From Pseudomonadota bacterium (lineage in GTDB: Bacteria; Pseudomonadota; Alphaproteobacteria; Rickettsiales; UBA1997), in contig JAGWWH010000009.1 of assembly GCA_018970485.1 (NCBI GenBank), positions 1 to 51,168 of the forward strand: DNA of 51,168 bases. Direction: 5' to 3'. Under the pieces are notes generated by a model, which saw only the letters and a list, made by a program, of their open reading frames with translations, had not been told where the DNA came from and did not search any database. How positions within the stretch are numbered: position 1 is the stretch's first letter; every line of letters starts with the position of its first letter. Shown one piece after another: positions 34,419 to 43,400 of this stretch. The position numbers were made by a program, and so were the translations under genes.

Positions 34419-34802
34419 ATGTCAGAGAATATTTCAAAAAAAGATCTTAGAATTTTTGGATTGATCTGGTCTGCAATTTTTGCCTTCTTTTTTTACAAAG
34501 GAATTTGGATCCCGCTAATTTTTGGAATCATCTCACTCATATTTTTTGGACTATCTCTTCTTCTTCCGCAGATTTTTGTTAAAATAAGAATTTACCAAAA
34601 TTGGATCAAAATTGGAGATTTTTTTGGAAAAATTAACGGCTTCCTAATCAGTTTTATTCTATTTTACGGAATCTTCACTCCAACCGCCTTCGCGCTAAAA
34701 TTATTCAAAAAAGATTTACTTAACAAAAAGTTAACTCCCTCTGCAACTAGCTATTTTACTGATCGCAGCTCTCAACCAGGTGACATGAAAAATCAATTCT
34801 AA
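34419..34802 (+). CDS. SxtJ-like small membrane protein
   Basis: The 127-residue protein has three to four hydrophobic segments (LIWSAIFAFFFYKGIWI, PLIFGIISLIFFGLSLLL, FLISFILFYGIFTPTAF) and the family-like end with TPSATSYFTDRS. SxtJ proteins are found next to carbamoyltransferases and DUF5989 proteins, as here. Biochemical function is not known to me. Its stop overlaps the next ATG (TAATG). Confidence 0.75.
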   Translation: MSENISKKDLRIFGLIWSAIFAFFFYKGIWIPLIFGIISLIFFGLSLLLPQIFVKIRIYQNWIKIGDFFGKINGFLISFILFYGIFTPTAFALKLFKKDLLNKKLTPSATSYFTDRSSQPGDMKNQF

Positions 34803-35854
34803 TGTCGAAGAATTTTTTTGAAAAACACTCGAGCTTAGTTTTGATCGCAATAAATTTAATTTTCGTTTTATTGGTAGTTTGGGTTCTTAGTATCAACCTT
34901 TTTCAAGACGCTCCCAACGCAGAAAAATACAGTCTCTACAACAAATTAGAATACAGCCTTCTCTGCCAAGGAAAACGTAACATCAACTTACGCGAGAATC
35001 GGCCAAACCAGCTCAAATTCAAAACCCCTCCTTACGACAATACAAAAAAATATCGATTCAAAATCGATGAGAATGGCTTTGTCGAACCAAGCAAAATTCA
35101 TGAGAATCCCGATCTAAACATCTTCTTTTTTGGTGGATCTACAACTGAGTGCGAAATGGTTGATGAGCCTTACCGATTTCCTTATTTGGTTGGCAGAATT
35201 CTTGAGGAAAAAACCGGTAAAAAAATCAACTCCTACAATGTTGGAAAAAGCGGTAATAACTCAATTCACTCGATCAATAATTTGGTCAATAAAGTCGCGC
35301 CTCTAAATCCAAATATTGTCGTGCGCATGGAGACAATTAACGACCTCTCCACCCTAATCTACGAAGCAACTTACTGGAACAAAAACCGCAGCAGATCAAA
35401 CCTAGGGTGCTTCAGCAAGAAAGATTCTGTTCTTAGAAGTTTTAGTAATGAATGGATCGAGTCACCTTTTCGCGATCAAATTTTTAACCTCGCTCATCAA
35501 GAAAGAATTAAATCAGAATATCACAAAATTTTGACGATGTTTGTTTTAATTACAAAATCGATTGGGGCTAAACCAGTATTGATGACGCAAGCTAACAAGA
35601 TTCTTAAAAATCCTAAATTCGAAGTAAAAAAAGGAGATGAAAAATTTAACGCAACTTACCGAGAACTTTACGCTTCTTTTCAAGATATCGCTCGCCAAGT
35701 CGCTAAAGAAAACAAGATCTTGCTAATTGATTTAGAGAAAGAAATTCCAGATGATGACAACTATCTCTACGATTCAGTTCACTTCACCAACGAAGGCTCT
35801 AAACTCACAGCAAAAATCATTTCCGAAAAATTAAAAAATTATGTCTCTCATTAA
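34802..35854 (+). CDS. Membrane-anchored SGNH/GDSL hydrolase-like protein
   Basis: One N-terminal membrane segment (about 11-32) anchors a periplasmic domain. SGNH blocks are visible: FFFGGSTTE with Ser113 as nucleophile, the Gly-rich block GKSGNNS, block III METINDLS (Asn180) and block V YDSVHFT (Asp324, His327). Such enzymes add or remove acyl or acetyl groups on glycans or lipids. Its place between SxtJ and DUF5989 suggests action on the same envelope substrate as the carbamoyltransferase. The start is coupled to SxtJ and the end overlaps the DUF5989 gene by 14 bp. Confidence 0.8.
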   Translation: MSKNFFEKHSSLVLIAINLIFVLLVVWVLSINLFQDAPNAEKYSLYNKLEYSLLCQGKRNINLRENRPNQLKFKTPPYDNTKKYRFKIDENGFVEPSKIHENPDLNIFFFGGSTTECEMVDEPYRFPYLVGRILEEKTGKKINSYNVGKSGNNSIHSINNLVNKVAPLNPNIVVRMETINDLSTLIYEATYWNKNRSRSNLGCFSKKDSVLRSFSNEWIESPFRDQIFNLAHQERIKSEYHKILTMFVLITKSIGAKPVLMTQANKILKNPKFEVKKGDEKFNATYRELYASFQDIARQVAKENKILLIDLEKEIPDDDNYLYDSVHFTNEGSKLTAKIISEKLKNYVSH

Positions 35855-35990
35855 AGAACTTTGGGCTTTCTTAAAAAGCAGAAAAAAATTTTGGCTTTTG
35901 CCAATCATCATAATCATGCTTTTACTTGGTTTGTTGATCGTTGTCGCACAAGGCTCCGCGGTAGCTCCATTTATCTACACTCTATTTTAG
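35841..35990 (+). CDS. DUF5989-like small membrane protein
   Basis: This 49-residue protein starts MSLIKELWAFLKSRKKFWL, has one hydrophobic segment (PIIIIMLLLGLLIVVA) and ends GSAVAPFIYTLF. The basic RKKFWLLP before the membrane segment and the PFIYTLF end match the DUF5989 family as I remember it, which co-occurs with carbamoyltransferases and SxtJ. The gene is too short for most gene finders. It overlaps the SGNH gene by 14 bp and ends 4 bp before the carbamoyltransferase, so it is part of the operon. Confidence 0.82.
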   Translation: MSLIKELWAFLKSRKKFWLLPIIIIMLLLGLLIVVAQGSAVAPFIYTLF

Positions 35991-35994
35991 TAAG

Positions 35995-37824
35995 ATGTAC
36001 ATTCTCGGCATCTCGGCTTTTTTTCACGATTCTGCAGCCTGCCTAATCAAAGACGAAGAAATCATCGCAGCAGCTCAGGAGGAACGCTTCACTCGTAAAA
36101 AACATGACGAAGCATTTCCTCGTAACGCCATTGCTTACGTACTTGCTGAAGCAGGAATTACGCTAGAACAAGTTGATCACGTCGCCTTCTTTGAAAAACC
36201 TTTTTTGAAATTTGAGCGCTTGATCGAAACTTATTTAGCCGAAGCGCCGCGCGGCTTTAAATCATTCGCAACTTCGATTCCAATCTGGCTGAAACACAAA
36301 CTTTTTTTAAAAGACACAATCATCAAAGAGCTCGGAAAGTCGGTCGAAAAGAAACTGCTTTTTTCTGAACATCACCAATCCCACGCCGCAAGTTGCTTTT
36401 ATCCTTCACCATTTCGCGATTGCGCCATTCTTACAATGGATGGAGTTGGTGAGTGGGCCACAACCTCAATTGCGCACGGACAAGACAACAAAATTACTTT
36501 TTTAAAAGAGATGCATTTTCCGCATTCTCTTGGGCTTTTTTATTCAGCTTTCACTTATTACCTCGGATTCAAAGTCAATTCCGGAGAATACAAAGTAATG
36601 GGTCTAGCACCCTACGGAGAGCCGGTTTACGTCGACCTCATCAAGAAACATTTTATCGACATCAAGGAAGACGGCTCCTTCAAACTCAACATGGATTACT
36701 TCAACTACACCGTTGGATTAACGATGACGAATGACAAATTCGCCGCAGTTTTTGGTCGCAAAGCTCGCAAGTCAGAATCGGATCTAACTCAATTCGAAAT
36801 GGATGTTGCGCGCTCGCTGCAAGAAGTGACGGAAGAAATAATGATCAAATTAGCTCGCACGGCGCAAAAAATTACTGGCAGCAAAAATTTGGTAATGGCT
36901 GGTGGAGTTGCGCTTAACTGCGTTGGCAATGGAAAAATTCTCCAAGAAAAAATATTTGAAAATATTTGGATTCAACCTGCAGCAGGAGATGCCGGAGGCG
37001 CGATGGGAGCAGCACAAACCGCCTATTACCAACATTTAAATAATCCACGTAACTGCTACAAAACTGGCAAAGACAACATCAAAGGAAGTTACTTAGGCAA
37101 AAAATTCAGTAACGAAGAAGTTAAGGAATACCTTGATTCTGTAGGCGCCAACTACCTTCGCGTTGAAACCGAAGAACAACTTACAAATCTAATTTGCGAA
37201 GCTCTGCAACAAGAAAAAGTGATTGGCTGGCATCAGGGCAGAATGGAATTTGGCCCGCGCTCACTAGGCGCGCGTAGTATTCTCGGTGATGCTCGTAGCG
37301 AAAAAATGCAATCGAAAATGAATTTGAAGATCAAATATCGCGAGAGTTTTCGCCCTTTTGCACCGGCAGTTTTGCGCGAAAAAGTTTCTGATTATTTTGA
37401 GCTAAATTGCGATTCGCCTTACATGCTCTTGGTCGCGCCGATCAAAAAAGATTTAGTAAAAAAAATGGATGCCAACCAAGAAAAACTTTTCGGCATCGAA
37501 AAATTGAACGTTTCACGCTCAACTATTCCAGCAGTTACTCACGTTGATTACTCAGCTCGAGTTCAAACTGTTCATCAAGAAACCAATCCGCGTTTTTACA
37601 ATTTGCTCAAAAAATTCTTAGAAAAATCTGGCTCAGCAGTTTTGATCAACACTTCTTTCAACGTTCGTGGCGAACCAATTGTCTGTGATCCGCAAGACTC
37701 CTACAAATGCTTCATGCGTACTGAAATGGATGTTTTGGCAATCGAAGATTTCATTCTTTACAAAGAGGATCAGCCAGATTTTTCTGACAAAGAAGATTGG
37801 CAAAAAACCTACGAACTGGATTAG
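35995..37824 (+). CDS. O-carbamoyltransferase of the NodU/CmcH/TobZ family
   Basis: These enzymes make carbamoyl-adenylate from carbamoyl phosphate and ATP, then transfer the carbamoyl group to a sugar hydroxyl. The N-terminal TsaD-like domain has ISAFFHDSAACL (His11), FSEHHQSHAASCFYPSPF (His126, His127, His130 around the metal), LTMDGVGEW and NLVMAGGVALNC. The C-terminal domain has EFGPRSLGARSILGDAR and RESFRPFAPAVL. The length of 609 residues is typical. It closes the SxtJ-SGNH-DUF5989 cassette; the acceptor is unknown and could be a surface glycan. Confidence 0.92.
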   Translation: MYILGISAFFHDSAACLIKDEEIIAAAQEERFTRKKHDEAFPRNAIAYVLAEAGITLEQVDHVAFFEKPFLKFERLIETYLAEAPRGFKSFATSIPIWLKHKLFLKDTIIKELGKSVEKKLLFSEHHQSHAASCFYPSPFRDCAILTMDGVGEWATTSIAHGQDNKITFLKEMHFPHSLGLFYSAFTYYLGFKVNSGEYKVMGLAPYGEPVYVDLIKKHFIDIKEDGSFKLNMDYFNYTVGLTMTNDKFAAVFGRKARKSESDLTQFEMDVARSLQEVTEEIMIKLARTAQKITGSKNLVMAGGVALNCVGNGKILQEKIFENIWIQPAAGDAGGAMGAAQTAYYQHLNNPRNCYKTGKDNIKGSYLGKKFSNEEVKEYLDSVGANYLRVETEEQLTNLICEALQQEKVIGWHQGRMEFGPRSLGARSILGDARSEKMQSKMNLKIKYRESFRPFAPAVLREKVSDYFELNCDSPYMLLVAPIKKDLVKKMDANQEKLFGIEKLNVSRSTIPAVTHVDYSARVQTVHQETNPRFYNLLKKFLEKSGSAVLINTSFNVRGEPIVCDPQDSYKCFMRTEMDVLAIEDFILYKEDQPDFSDKEDWQKTYELD

Positions 37825-37881
37825 TCCACCAATCTCCAAACCCACCCAAAGCCGTCAAAAAAGAGGCTCGAGATTTTACCA

Positions 37882-40764
37882 ATGCAAAAACATCAACACG
37901 CAAATTCTCGCCCCAAGCACAAAAAAAAGAAGAAGCTCGGTTTATTTTACGGAACAGTCTCATCCATCTCCATCATTGCCTTCATCGCCATTTTTTATTT
38001 CTCTGTTTTGGTCTCAACTAAACCAAGATCGATTCTTCTAGTAACTCAAAAAATAGAATTAATCTTACAAGAAAAATTCGGCCGAGACAATGTCAGCATC
38101 GACAACAGCTACCTCAGCTTCACCAACTACGGCACGTTAAAAATATCAATTTCAGGGCTACGAATTCTTTATCCTGACTTAGATGGCAGCGGCAAAAAAT
38201 CTTTTATTGTTCCGAATTTAGAAACGGAATTTTCTTTGTTTGGTTTTTTACTACTTCAATTCCAGCCCAATAAAATCAAGCTCTCAGACCCAAATATTTT
38301 TCTTGGCGATTGGCAAAAAATAACTGATCCTAAGGAAAATTTTTCTACCGAAAAAAGTGATCTTTCGCTGATTGCCAATCTTCTTGGCTCGATTCGTAAA
38401 GGCGAAAATCCCATCGAAAATCTTGAAATAGAAAACGCAAAATTACTGATTCGTGGTGAAAATTTTGAGCGAAAAATCTTGCTAAAAAAATCAAAAATTC
38501 ACGTCACTTCCAGCGGAAATAATCTCAACATTGTTTCACAAAACCAAATCAACTTAGACCCAAAAAAAAGCGATTTAAATATTAGCTCGAGTTGCCAAGT
38601 CTCTAGTAACGTGATTTGCAACCTCTCCGTACAAAATATTATTTTGAGTTCTCTCGCTGAATTTCATCCAAACCTAAGTGAGCTAGAAAAAATAAATGCC
38701 ACGATCGACGCCAATATTTCTTTCGCACTCAACAACAATGATCTGAAAAATCTGAAGTTCAAAATTCACTCAAATTTTGGTGATTTTCGCTTCTTAGATT
38801 TCTTCGCCAAAAAAATTGATTTTGAAAATCTCTCAATCGATGGCGAATACGATCACGACAAAAAAATTCTAAACTTATCCAAAATTGAAACTGATCTAAA
38901 AGCCACAAACCCAGAGAATAAAACGCGCCTCAGCCTGTCTTTGCTAATTTCTCAGTTCGATCAAAACAGAAAATTCGATTTTGACATTCACCTTAAAAAT
39001 GCTTCGGGAGACGAGATTGAAAAATTCTGGCCTATTACTTTGCGCGAATACGGCGTTCGAGATTGGGTGATTAATCACGTCAAAGGTGGATCGATCAAAG
39101 AAGCTGCTGCCAAATTTTCTTTGTCACAAAAAAATCAGGAATTCTACCTAGACAGCGTCAGCGCCAATGCTGATTTCTCAGGCATTAATCTAAAATACAG
39201 CGACGATTTTCCGGAGATTAAAAATATTTCCGCCACCGCAAATTTTACCGACAAAAACATGAAAATCGTCATTTCCGACGCAGAAGTTTTGCAAAGTAGA
39301 ATCTCTGAAGGGCTGGTTGTGATTGAAGATTTTAATGCAAAAAATTTGATTCTGAAACTTTCTGGTAAGGCTAAAGGAAAGGCCGCAAACACTTTACAAC
39401 ACGCTAACAACAATCCGGATTTTGTTTCGGAAGTAGCAAAATATTTAAACGGAAATTCGGAAAGTGATTTTGACATTCACCTACCTCTCAGCAAAGAAAT
39501 CACTCTAAAAAATTCTTACTTAGCGATTAACTCAACCTTCACCAAGCTAGATAACGCCTACCTCAAAGGCGATGCGATCCTTACCAGTAAGAAGAATTTT
39601 GGTAGCGTCGATTTCGTCACAAACTTTGATTTAACCGCGGCAGACCTTGATGTAAAAGAATTGGGATTAACAAAAAAATCAGCGATTGAGTCGCAATTAA
39701 GCCTAATTGTTTCAGTGCAAAATCCTAAAATAATTCAGATCAAAAATATTTCTCTGTGGAAAAAAGAAGGAAAAATCACCGAAAAATTTAGCGGCGAATT
39801 ATCCTTCGCAACCTCGCCATTCCTAGTTAAATCTGCTAACTTCAAGAACACCAATTTTAATAAAAATAATTACCTAATCAGCTACCAAGGAGATTTGAAC
39901 GCACACAAAATCTCTTTTCGCGGCGACAAAATAAATCTCGGGACTTTTCTTAAACAAAAATCTGAGAACAAAAATTTTCCTGATCTCGCGATCCAAATTG
40001 CGGCAAATAGGGCCGATCTTTTGAACAACAAATTCCTCAAAAATTTTTATTTTTCGCTGAATTGCAAAAGTGGTTTGTGCTCACGAGGTCTTGTCAGAGC
40101 TAGCTACGGCAAACAGCAAGTGATTGATTTAAAAATCGAAAAAACCCCAGAAAAAAATTCGATTAATGCACGAGTCAGCGATGTCGGATACATTGCTGAA
40201 GCCTTAGATATTTCAAACGTAGTTAGTGGTGGTGACGCCAAATTAAAAATTGAACACTACGCTGAAGACAACAAACCAGCGCTTAGAGGCACCCTTACCA
40301 TTGATGACGACATTACGATTTACGAAAATGAAGCGGTTAAACGTTTCAACAAAGACACTTTATTTTCTCAAGTTCGAGACAAAATTTTTTCAAGCGAGAA
40401 GACAACTTTCGATTCAGTGAAAATCAATTTCGACCTACAGAATTACAGGCTCACGATCAAATCTTTGATCGCTAATAATTACAAAATTGGCGTCACTGCC
40501 AAAGGCGAAATAAATCTCGCGGACAAAAGCTGTCACCTCAAAGGCATGATTATTCCTGGCTTCATCGTGAATAATCTTTTTGGTATTGGAAAAATTCCTT
40601 TGGTTGGCGGCGTGATTAGCGGCGTTCTGACTGGCGGCGAAGGTGGTGGGTTGTTTGGTATTCGTTACGAATACGAGAAAAATCCCAACGACAAAGAAGC
40701 AAAATTTAGCACAAATAAAGTTGCCGCTTTTGTGCCTTCAACAATTCAAAATTTGTTCGACTAA
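37882..40764 (+). CDS. YhdP-like AsmA-superfamily envelope protein (DUF3971/AsmA_2)
   Basis: A basic N-terminus (HKKKKKLG) precedes one membrane segment (about 24-45), leaving some 900 residues in the periplasm. Most is repetitive beta-strand typical of AsmA-like bridges. LREYGVRDWVINHVKGGSIK is the DUF3971 signature; GMIIPGFIVNNLFGIGKIPL with VGGVISGVLTGGEGGGLFG near the end is the AsmA_2 C-terminus. YhdP and TamB relatives are thought to carry phospholipids between the two membranes. The length of 960 residues is shorter than E. coli YhdP (about 1260). It begins 57 bp after the carbamoyltransferase. Confidence 0.85.
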   Translation: MQKHQHANSRPKHKKKKKLGLFYGTVSSISIIAFIAIFYFSVLVSTKPRSILLVTQKIELILQEKFGRDNVSIDNSYLSFTNYGTLKISISGLRILYPDLDGSGKKSFIVPNLETEFSLFGFLLLQFQPNKIKLSDPNIFLGDWQKITDPKENFSTEKSDLSLIANLLGSIRKGENPIENLEIENAKLLIRGENFERKILLKKSKIHVTSSGNNLNIVSQNQINLDPKKSDLNISSSCQVSSNVICNLSVQNIILSSLAEFHPNLSELEKINATIDANISFALNNNDLKNLKFKIHSNFGDFRFLDFFAKKIDFENLSIDGEYDHDKKILNLSKIETDLKATNPENKTRLSLSLLISQFDQNRKFDFDIHLKNASGDEIEKFWPITLREYGVRDWVINHVKGGSIKEAAAKFSLSQKNQEFYLDSVSANADFSGINLKYSDDFPEIKNISATANFTDKNMKIVISDAEVLQSRISEGLVVIEDFNAKNLILKLSGKAKGKAANTLQHANNNPDFVSEVAKYLNGNSESDFDIHLPLSKEITLKNSYLAINSTFTKLDNAYLKGDAILTSKKNFGSVDFVTNFDLTAADLDVKELGLTKKSAIESQLSLIVSVQNPKIIQIKNISLWKKEGKITEKFSGELSFATSPFLVKSANFKNTNFNKNNYLISYQGDLNAHKISFRGDKINLGTFLKQKSENKNFPDLAIQIAANRADLLNNKFLKNFYFSLNCKSGLCSRGLVRASYGKQQVIDLKIEKTPEKNSINARVSDVGYIAEALDISNVVSGGDAKLKIEHYAEDNKPALRGTLTIDDDITIYENEAVKRFNKDTLFSQVRDKIFSSEKTTFDSVKINFDLQNYRLTIKSLIANNYKIGVTAKGEINLADKSCHLKGMIIPGFIVNNLFGIGKIPLVGGVISGVLTGGEGGGLFGIRYEYEKNPNDKEAKFSTNKVAAFVPSTIQNLFD

Positions 40765-40772
40765 AATCCTCA

Positions 40773-40796
40773 ATTGTCGCCACCGGTGGCGACAAT
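40773..40796. repeat. Perfect 24-bp palindrome between the YhdP-like gene and bioD
   Basis: ATTGTCGCCACC is followed directly by its exact inverted complement GGTGGCGACAAT. It is GC-rich compared with its surroundings. It lacks a following T-tract, so it is not a standard terminator; it may be a protein-binding site or a hairpin. Confidence 0.8.
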
Positions 40797-40848
40797 CCTC
40801 CCCAGTAAAACCCTTCTTGCTGTAGGGCTCAAAAAAATATTTTATTTT

Positions 40849-41460
40849 ATGAAGGTCTTAATTCTTGGTATTGGAACTGACATTGGGAAGAGTTTTTTGG
40901 TCGAAAATCTTTGTCGAATTTCGTCAAAAATTACTGCGATCAAACCGGTTTGTACTGGCTTTGAAAATGAAGACAAAAATAGCGATCCAGCAAGAATTTT
41001 AACTGCACTTGGCCGAGAAATTTCAGAAAAAAATTTAAACGAAATCACTCCTTGGCGCTTTGCTGAAGGCTGCTCGCCACACTTCGTAAATGAAGAAATT
41101 GATTTTGTTGCGGTGAAGAATTTTTGTCAGAAAAAAATTTTAGAATCAGGTGACAAAACTCTTCTGATTGAAGCTGCAGGCGGCGTAATGACGCCAATAA
41201 ATAATCGAAAAACTTTTTTGGATTTGGCAGAAGAATTAAAAATTCCAGTTTTGCTTGTTGCTGGAAATTATTTAGGCGCAATTAGTCACACCCTTTCAGC
41301 CATTGAGGCTCTAAAGAGCAGAGGAGTTGTTGTGGAAAAAATAATTGTGAATGAGCGAGAAAAATCGAAGCATTCGATCGTTGAAACTCTGAAGAATTTT
41401 ACTGGAGTGGAAACTGTGACGCTTGAAAAATTTCTGCTTTTTTCTGACAGCTTCAAATGA
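40849..41460 (+). CDS. bioD: Dethiobiotin synthase
   Basis: BioD closes the ureido ring of dethiobiotin using CO2 and ATP. The 203 residues begin MKVLILGIGTDIGKSF, a P-loop of the deviant BioD kind, followed by KPVCTGFE, ARILTALG and LIEAAGGVMTPIN. LVAGNYLGAISHTLS is the family's switch segment. I chose ATG 40849; the longer frame to 40774 runs through the 24-bp palindrome. No other biotin gene is in the window. The stop abuts the folK stop with no base between (TGATCA). Confidence 0.85.
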   Translation: MKVLILGIGTDIGKSFLVENLCRISSKITAIKPVCTGFENEDKNSDPARILTALGREISEKNLNEITPWRFAEGCSPHFVNEEIDFVAVKNFCQKKILESGDKTLLIEAAGGVMTPINNRKTFLDLAEELKIPVLLVAGNYLGAISHTLSAIEALKSRGVVVEKIIVNEREKSKHSIVETLKNFTGVETVTLEKFLLFSDSFK

Positions 41461-41988
41461 TCAAGAGATCTTAAGCAAAGCTAATAAATCTGGCTCAATC
41501 TCACTCACTGTCTGAACAAAAAAATCTCTCTCCTTCAGCCCTGGGTGAGGAATAATCAACTTCTCACCAAGTTGAATTCGCAAATCCCCGATCGCCAAAA
41601 TATCAATGTCGATCTCGCGCGGCGCCCATTTTGCGCGCTTTTTTCGACCTAAATTTTTTTCGATTTTTTTGGCGATTTCCAAAATTTTTTCTGGCGAAAA
41701 TTTTTCTAGATCAACGTCAGCAGAAAGGGCGATGTTAAAAAATTCCACGTCCCACTCTTGTGGTGAATTTGGCAAAAGCATTGCCGGATTTTTGAAAATT
41801 TTTGATTTACGTAAATTGCTGAGAAAGAGCTCCCTTTCTAGCTTCACGACCGCTGCACCTAGGTAAGATTCTCGATCTCCGAGATTTGAACCAAGTCCGA
41901 AAATAATTCGTTTTAAGCGCGTTTTCCGTCGCTCTTCAGCAGAATCAGAGCGACTCCCGTTGTCACGCTGAGCCTGCACGTTGCTCAT
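41461..41988 (-). CDS. folK: 2-amino-4-hydroxy-6-hydroxymethyldihydropteridine pyrophosphokinase with repeat-derived N-terminus
   Basis: FolK transfers pyrophosphate from ATP to hydroxymethyldihydropterin in folate synthesis. IIFGLGSNLGDRESYLG, FFNIALS, KIEKNLGRKKRAKWAPREID and LIIPHPGLKERDF are the expected motifs. The catalytic domain begins near residue 28. The first 27 residues (VQAQRDNGSRSDSAEERR and neighbours) are unlike FolK and are encoded by palindromic DNA related to repeat family B. The ATG overlaps the manC stop (ATGA), which supports this start. Confidence 0.88.
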   Translation of the reverse strand: MSNVQAQRDNGSRSDSAEERRKTRLKRIIFGLGSNLGDRESYLGAAVVKLERELFLSNLRKSKIFKNPAMLLPNSPQEWDVEFFNIALSADVDLEKFSPEKILEIAKKIEKNLGRKKRAKWAPREIDIDILAIGDLRIQLGEKLIIPHPGLKERDFFVQTVSEIEPDLLALLKIS

Positions 41989-43400
41989 CTGCCGTAGATG
42001 TCGCTGAATCTCACAATGTCGTCTTCGCCCAAATATTCGCCGGTTTGCACTTCGATTAGCTCGAGAGGAATTTTTCCTTTATTCTCAAGGCGGTGTTTTT
42101 TGCCGATTGGGATGTAGGTCGATTTGTCTTCGGTCAGAATAAATTCATCCTTGTCGCAAGTCACGTGGGCCGTGCCTTTAACCACAATCCAATGTTCCGC
42201 ACGGTGATTGTGCATTTGCAGAGAAAGAGAGGCTCCTGTTTTAACGGTAATGCGCTTAACTTTGAAACGATCCGAATCGTCCATTACTTCAAAACTACCC
42301 CACGGACGCAAAACTTTTGTGTGCGAAAAACATTCCTCACGCTTCTTGGATTTAAGCATCTCAAAAATTTTTTTGACGTCCTGAGCATTATTTTTATTCA
42401 GCACCAGCGTTACATCTTTCAGAGCGATCACGATTAAATTTTCTACGCCAATTGTAGCGACTAAACCCTTGCGGGAGTTGATGTAGCAGTTCTTGCTGTT
42501 TAGTGAGAAAGAATCGCCAACTAAGGTATTTCCATCTGCATCTTGTGCCGACAATTCAGCAACCGCGCTCCAAGAACCAACATCCGACCAACCAATATTC
42601 ACCGGCACAACCGCAACTTTTTGAGCCCTTTCCATTACTGCGTAATCAATCGAAATATTAGTGCATTGTTCAAAATCTTCTGCCGACAAGCGCGTGAAAT
42701 CCATGTCGCGTCGCGCCTTGCTGTGAGCGTTGATGCAAGAAATAAAAGTCTGATTGTGGTACTTCTGCAAAGCCTCCAAATAAGCGGAAGATCTGAACAT
42801 GAAAATGCCGCTATTCCACAAATAATTTCCGTCGGCGAGAAATTTTTCGGCGGTTTCTTGATCTGGCTTTTCAATGAATTTTTCGACCAAAAAAACTTCG
42901 GAAAAATCCTCGGCTTTAGTAGATTTTTTGATGTAACCGTATCCTGTTTCGGCCTTGTCTGGATTGACTCCAAAGGTGATCAAATATCCATTTTTCGCTG
43001 CAGCGAAAGAATTTTTTACTTGGGCAATAAATTTCTTTTCGTCGCGAATAATGTGGTCGGAAGGCATTACTAAAATGACGTCATTTTCCTTGTCATTTGC
43101 CATTACCCCAAGTGCGGCTACGGCGATTGCTGGAGCGGTATTTCGCGCACAAGGCTCAAGAATTATTGACTGCGCCTCAAAGCCAATTTTTTGCAATTCC
43201 TCAGCGGCGGTAAAGCGATGTTCGTTGTTACAAACGACAATTGGATTTTGGAAATCTTCGGATTTTACGCGCAAAGCGGTTTGCTGGAAAAGCGAATATT
43301 CTCCAAAAAAATCTAAAAACTGTTTTGGATTAAGTTCTCGCGACACAGGCCAGAGCCTGGTTCCCGAACCACCGGAAAGAATAACTGGGGTAATTTTCAT
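41985..43400 (-). CDS. manC: Mannose-1-phosphate guanylyltransferase / mannose-6-phosphate isomerase
   Basis: This bifunctional type II enzyme of 471 residues makes GDP-mannose. The N-terminal nucleotidyltransferase has ILSGGSGTRLWPVSRELNPKQF (in two parts: GGSGTRLWP and LNPKQF), VMPSDHII and FIEKPD. The C-terminal cupin has RPWGSFEVMD and LQMHNHRAEHWIVVKG, with the metal-binding His residues. GDP-mannose feeds surface polysaccharide or glycolipid synthesis. It overlaps the ThiE-like gene upstream (TGATG) and folK downstream (ATGA). Confidence 0.95.
   Translation of the reverse strand: MKITPVILSGGSGTRLWPVSRELNPKQFLDFFGEYSLFQQTALRVKSEDFQNPIVVCNNEHRFTAAEELQKIGFEAQSIILEPCARNTAPAIAVAALGVMANDKENDVILVMPSDHIIRDEKKFIAQVKNSFAAAKNGYLITFGVNPDKAETGYGYIKKSTKAEDFSEVFLVEKFIEKPDQETAEKFLADGNYLWNSGIFMFRSSAYLEALQKYHNQTFISCINAHSKARRDMDFTRLSAEDFEQCTNISIDYAVMERAQKVAVVPVNIGWSDVGSWSAVAELSAQDADGNTLVGDSFSLNSKNCYINSRKGLVATIGVENLIVIALKDVTLVLNKNNAQDVKKIFEMLKSKKREECFSHTKVLRPWGSFEVMDDSDRFKVKRITVKTGASLSLQMHNHRAEHWIVVKGTAHVTCDKDEFILTEDKSTYIPIGKKHRLENKGKIPLELIEVQTGEYLGEDDIVRFSDIYGR

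Noticed and set aside
42543-43073. 176-codon plus-strand frame antisense to manC
   Set aside because: It is the antisense shadow of a highly conserved enzyme gene and shows no protein-like motif.
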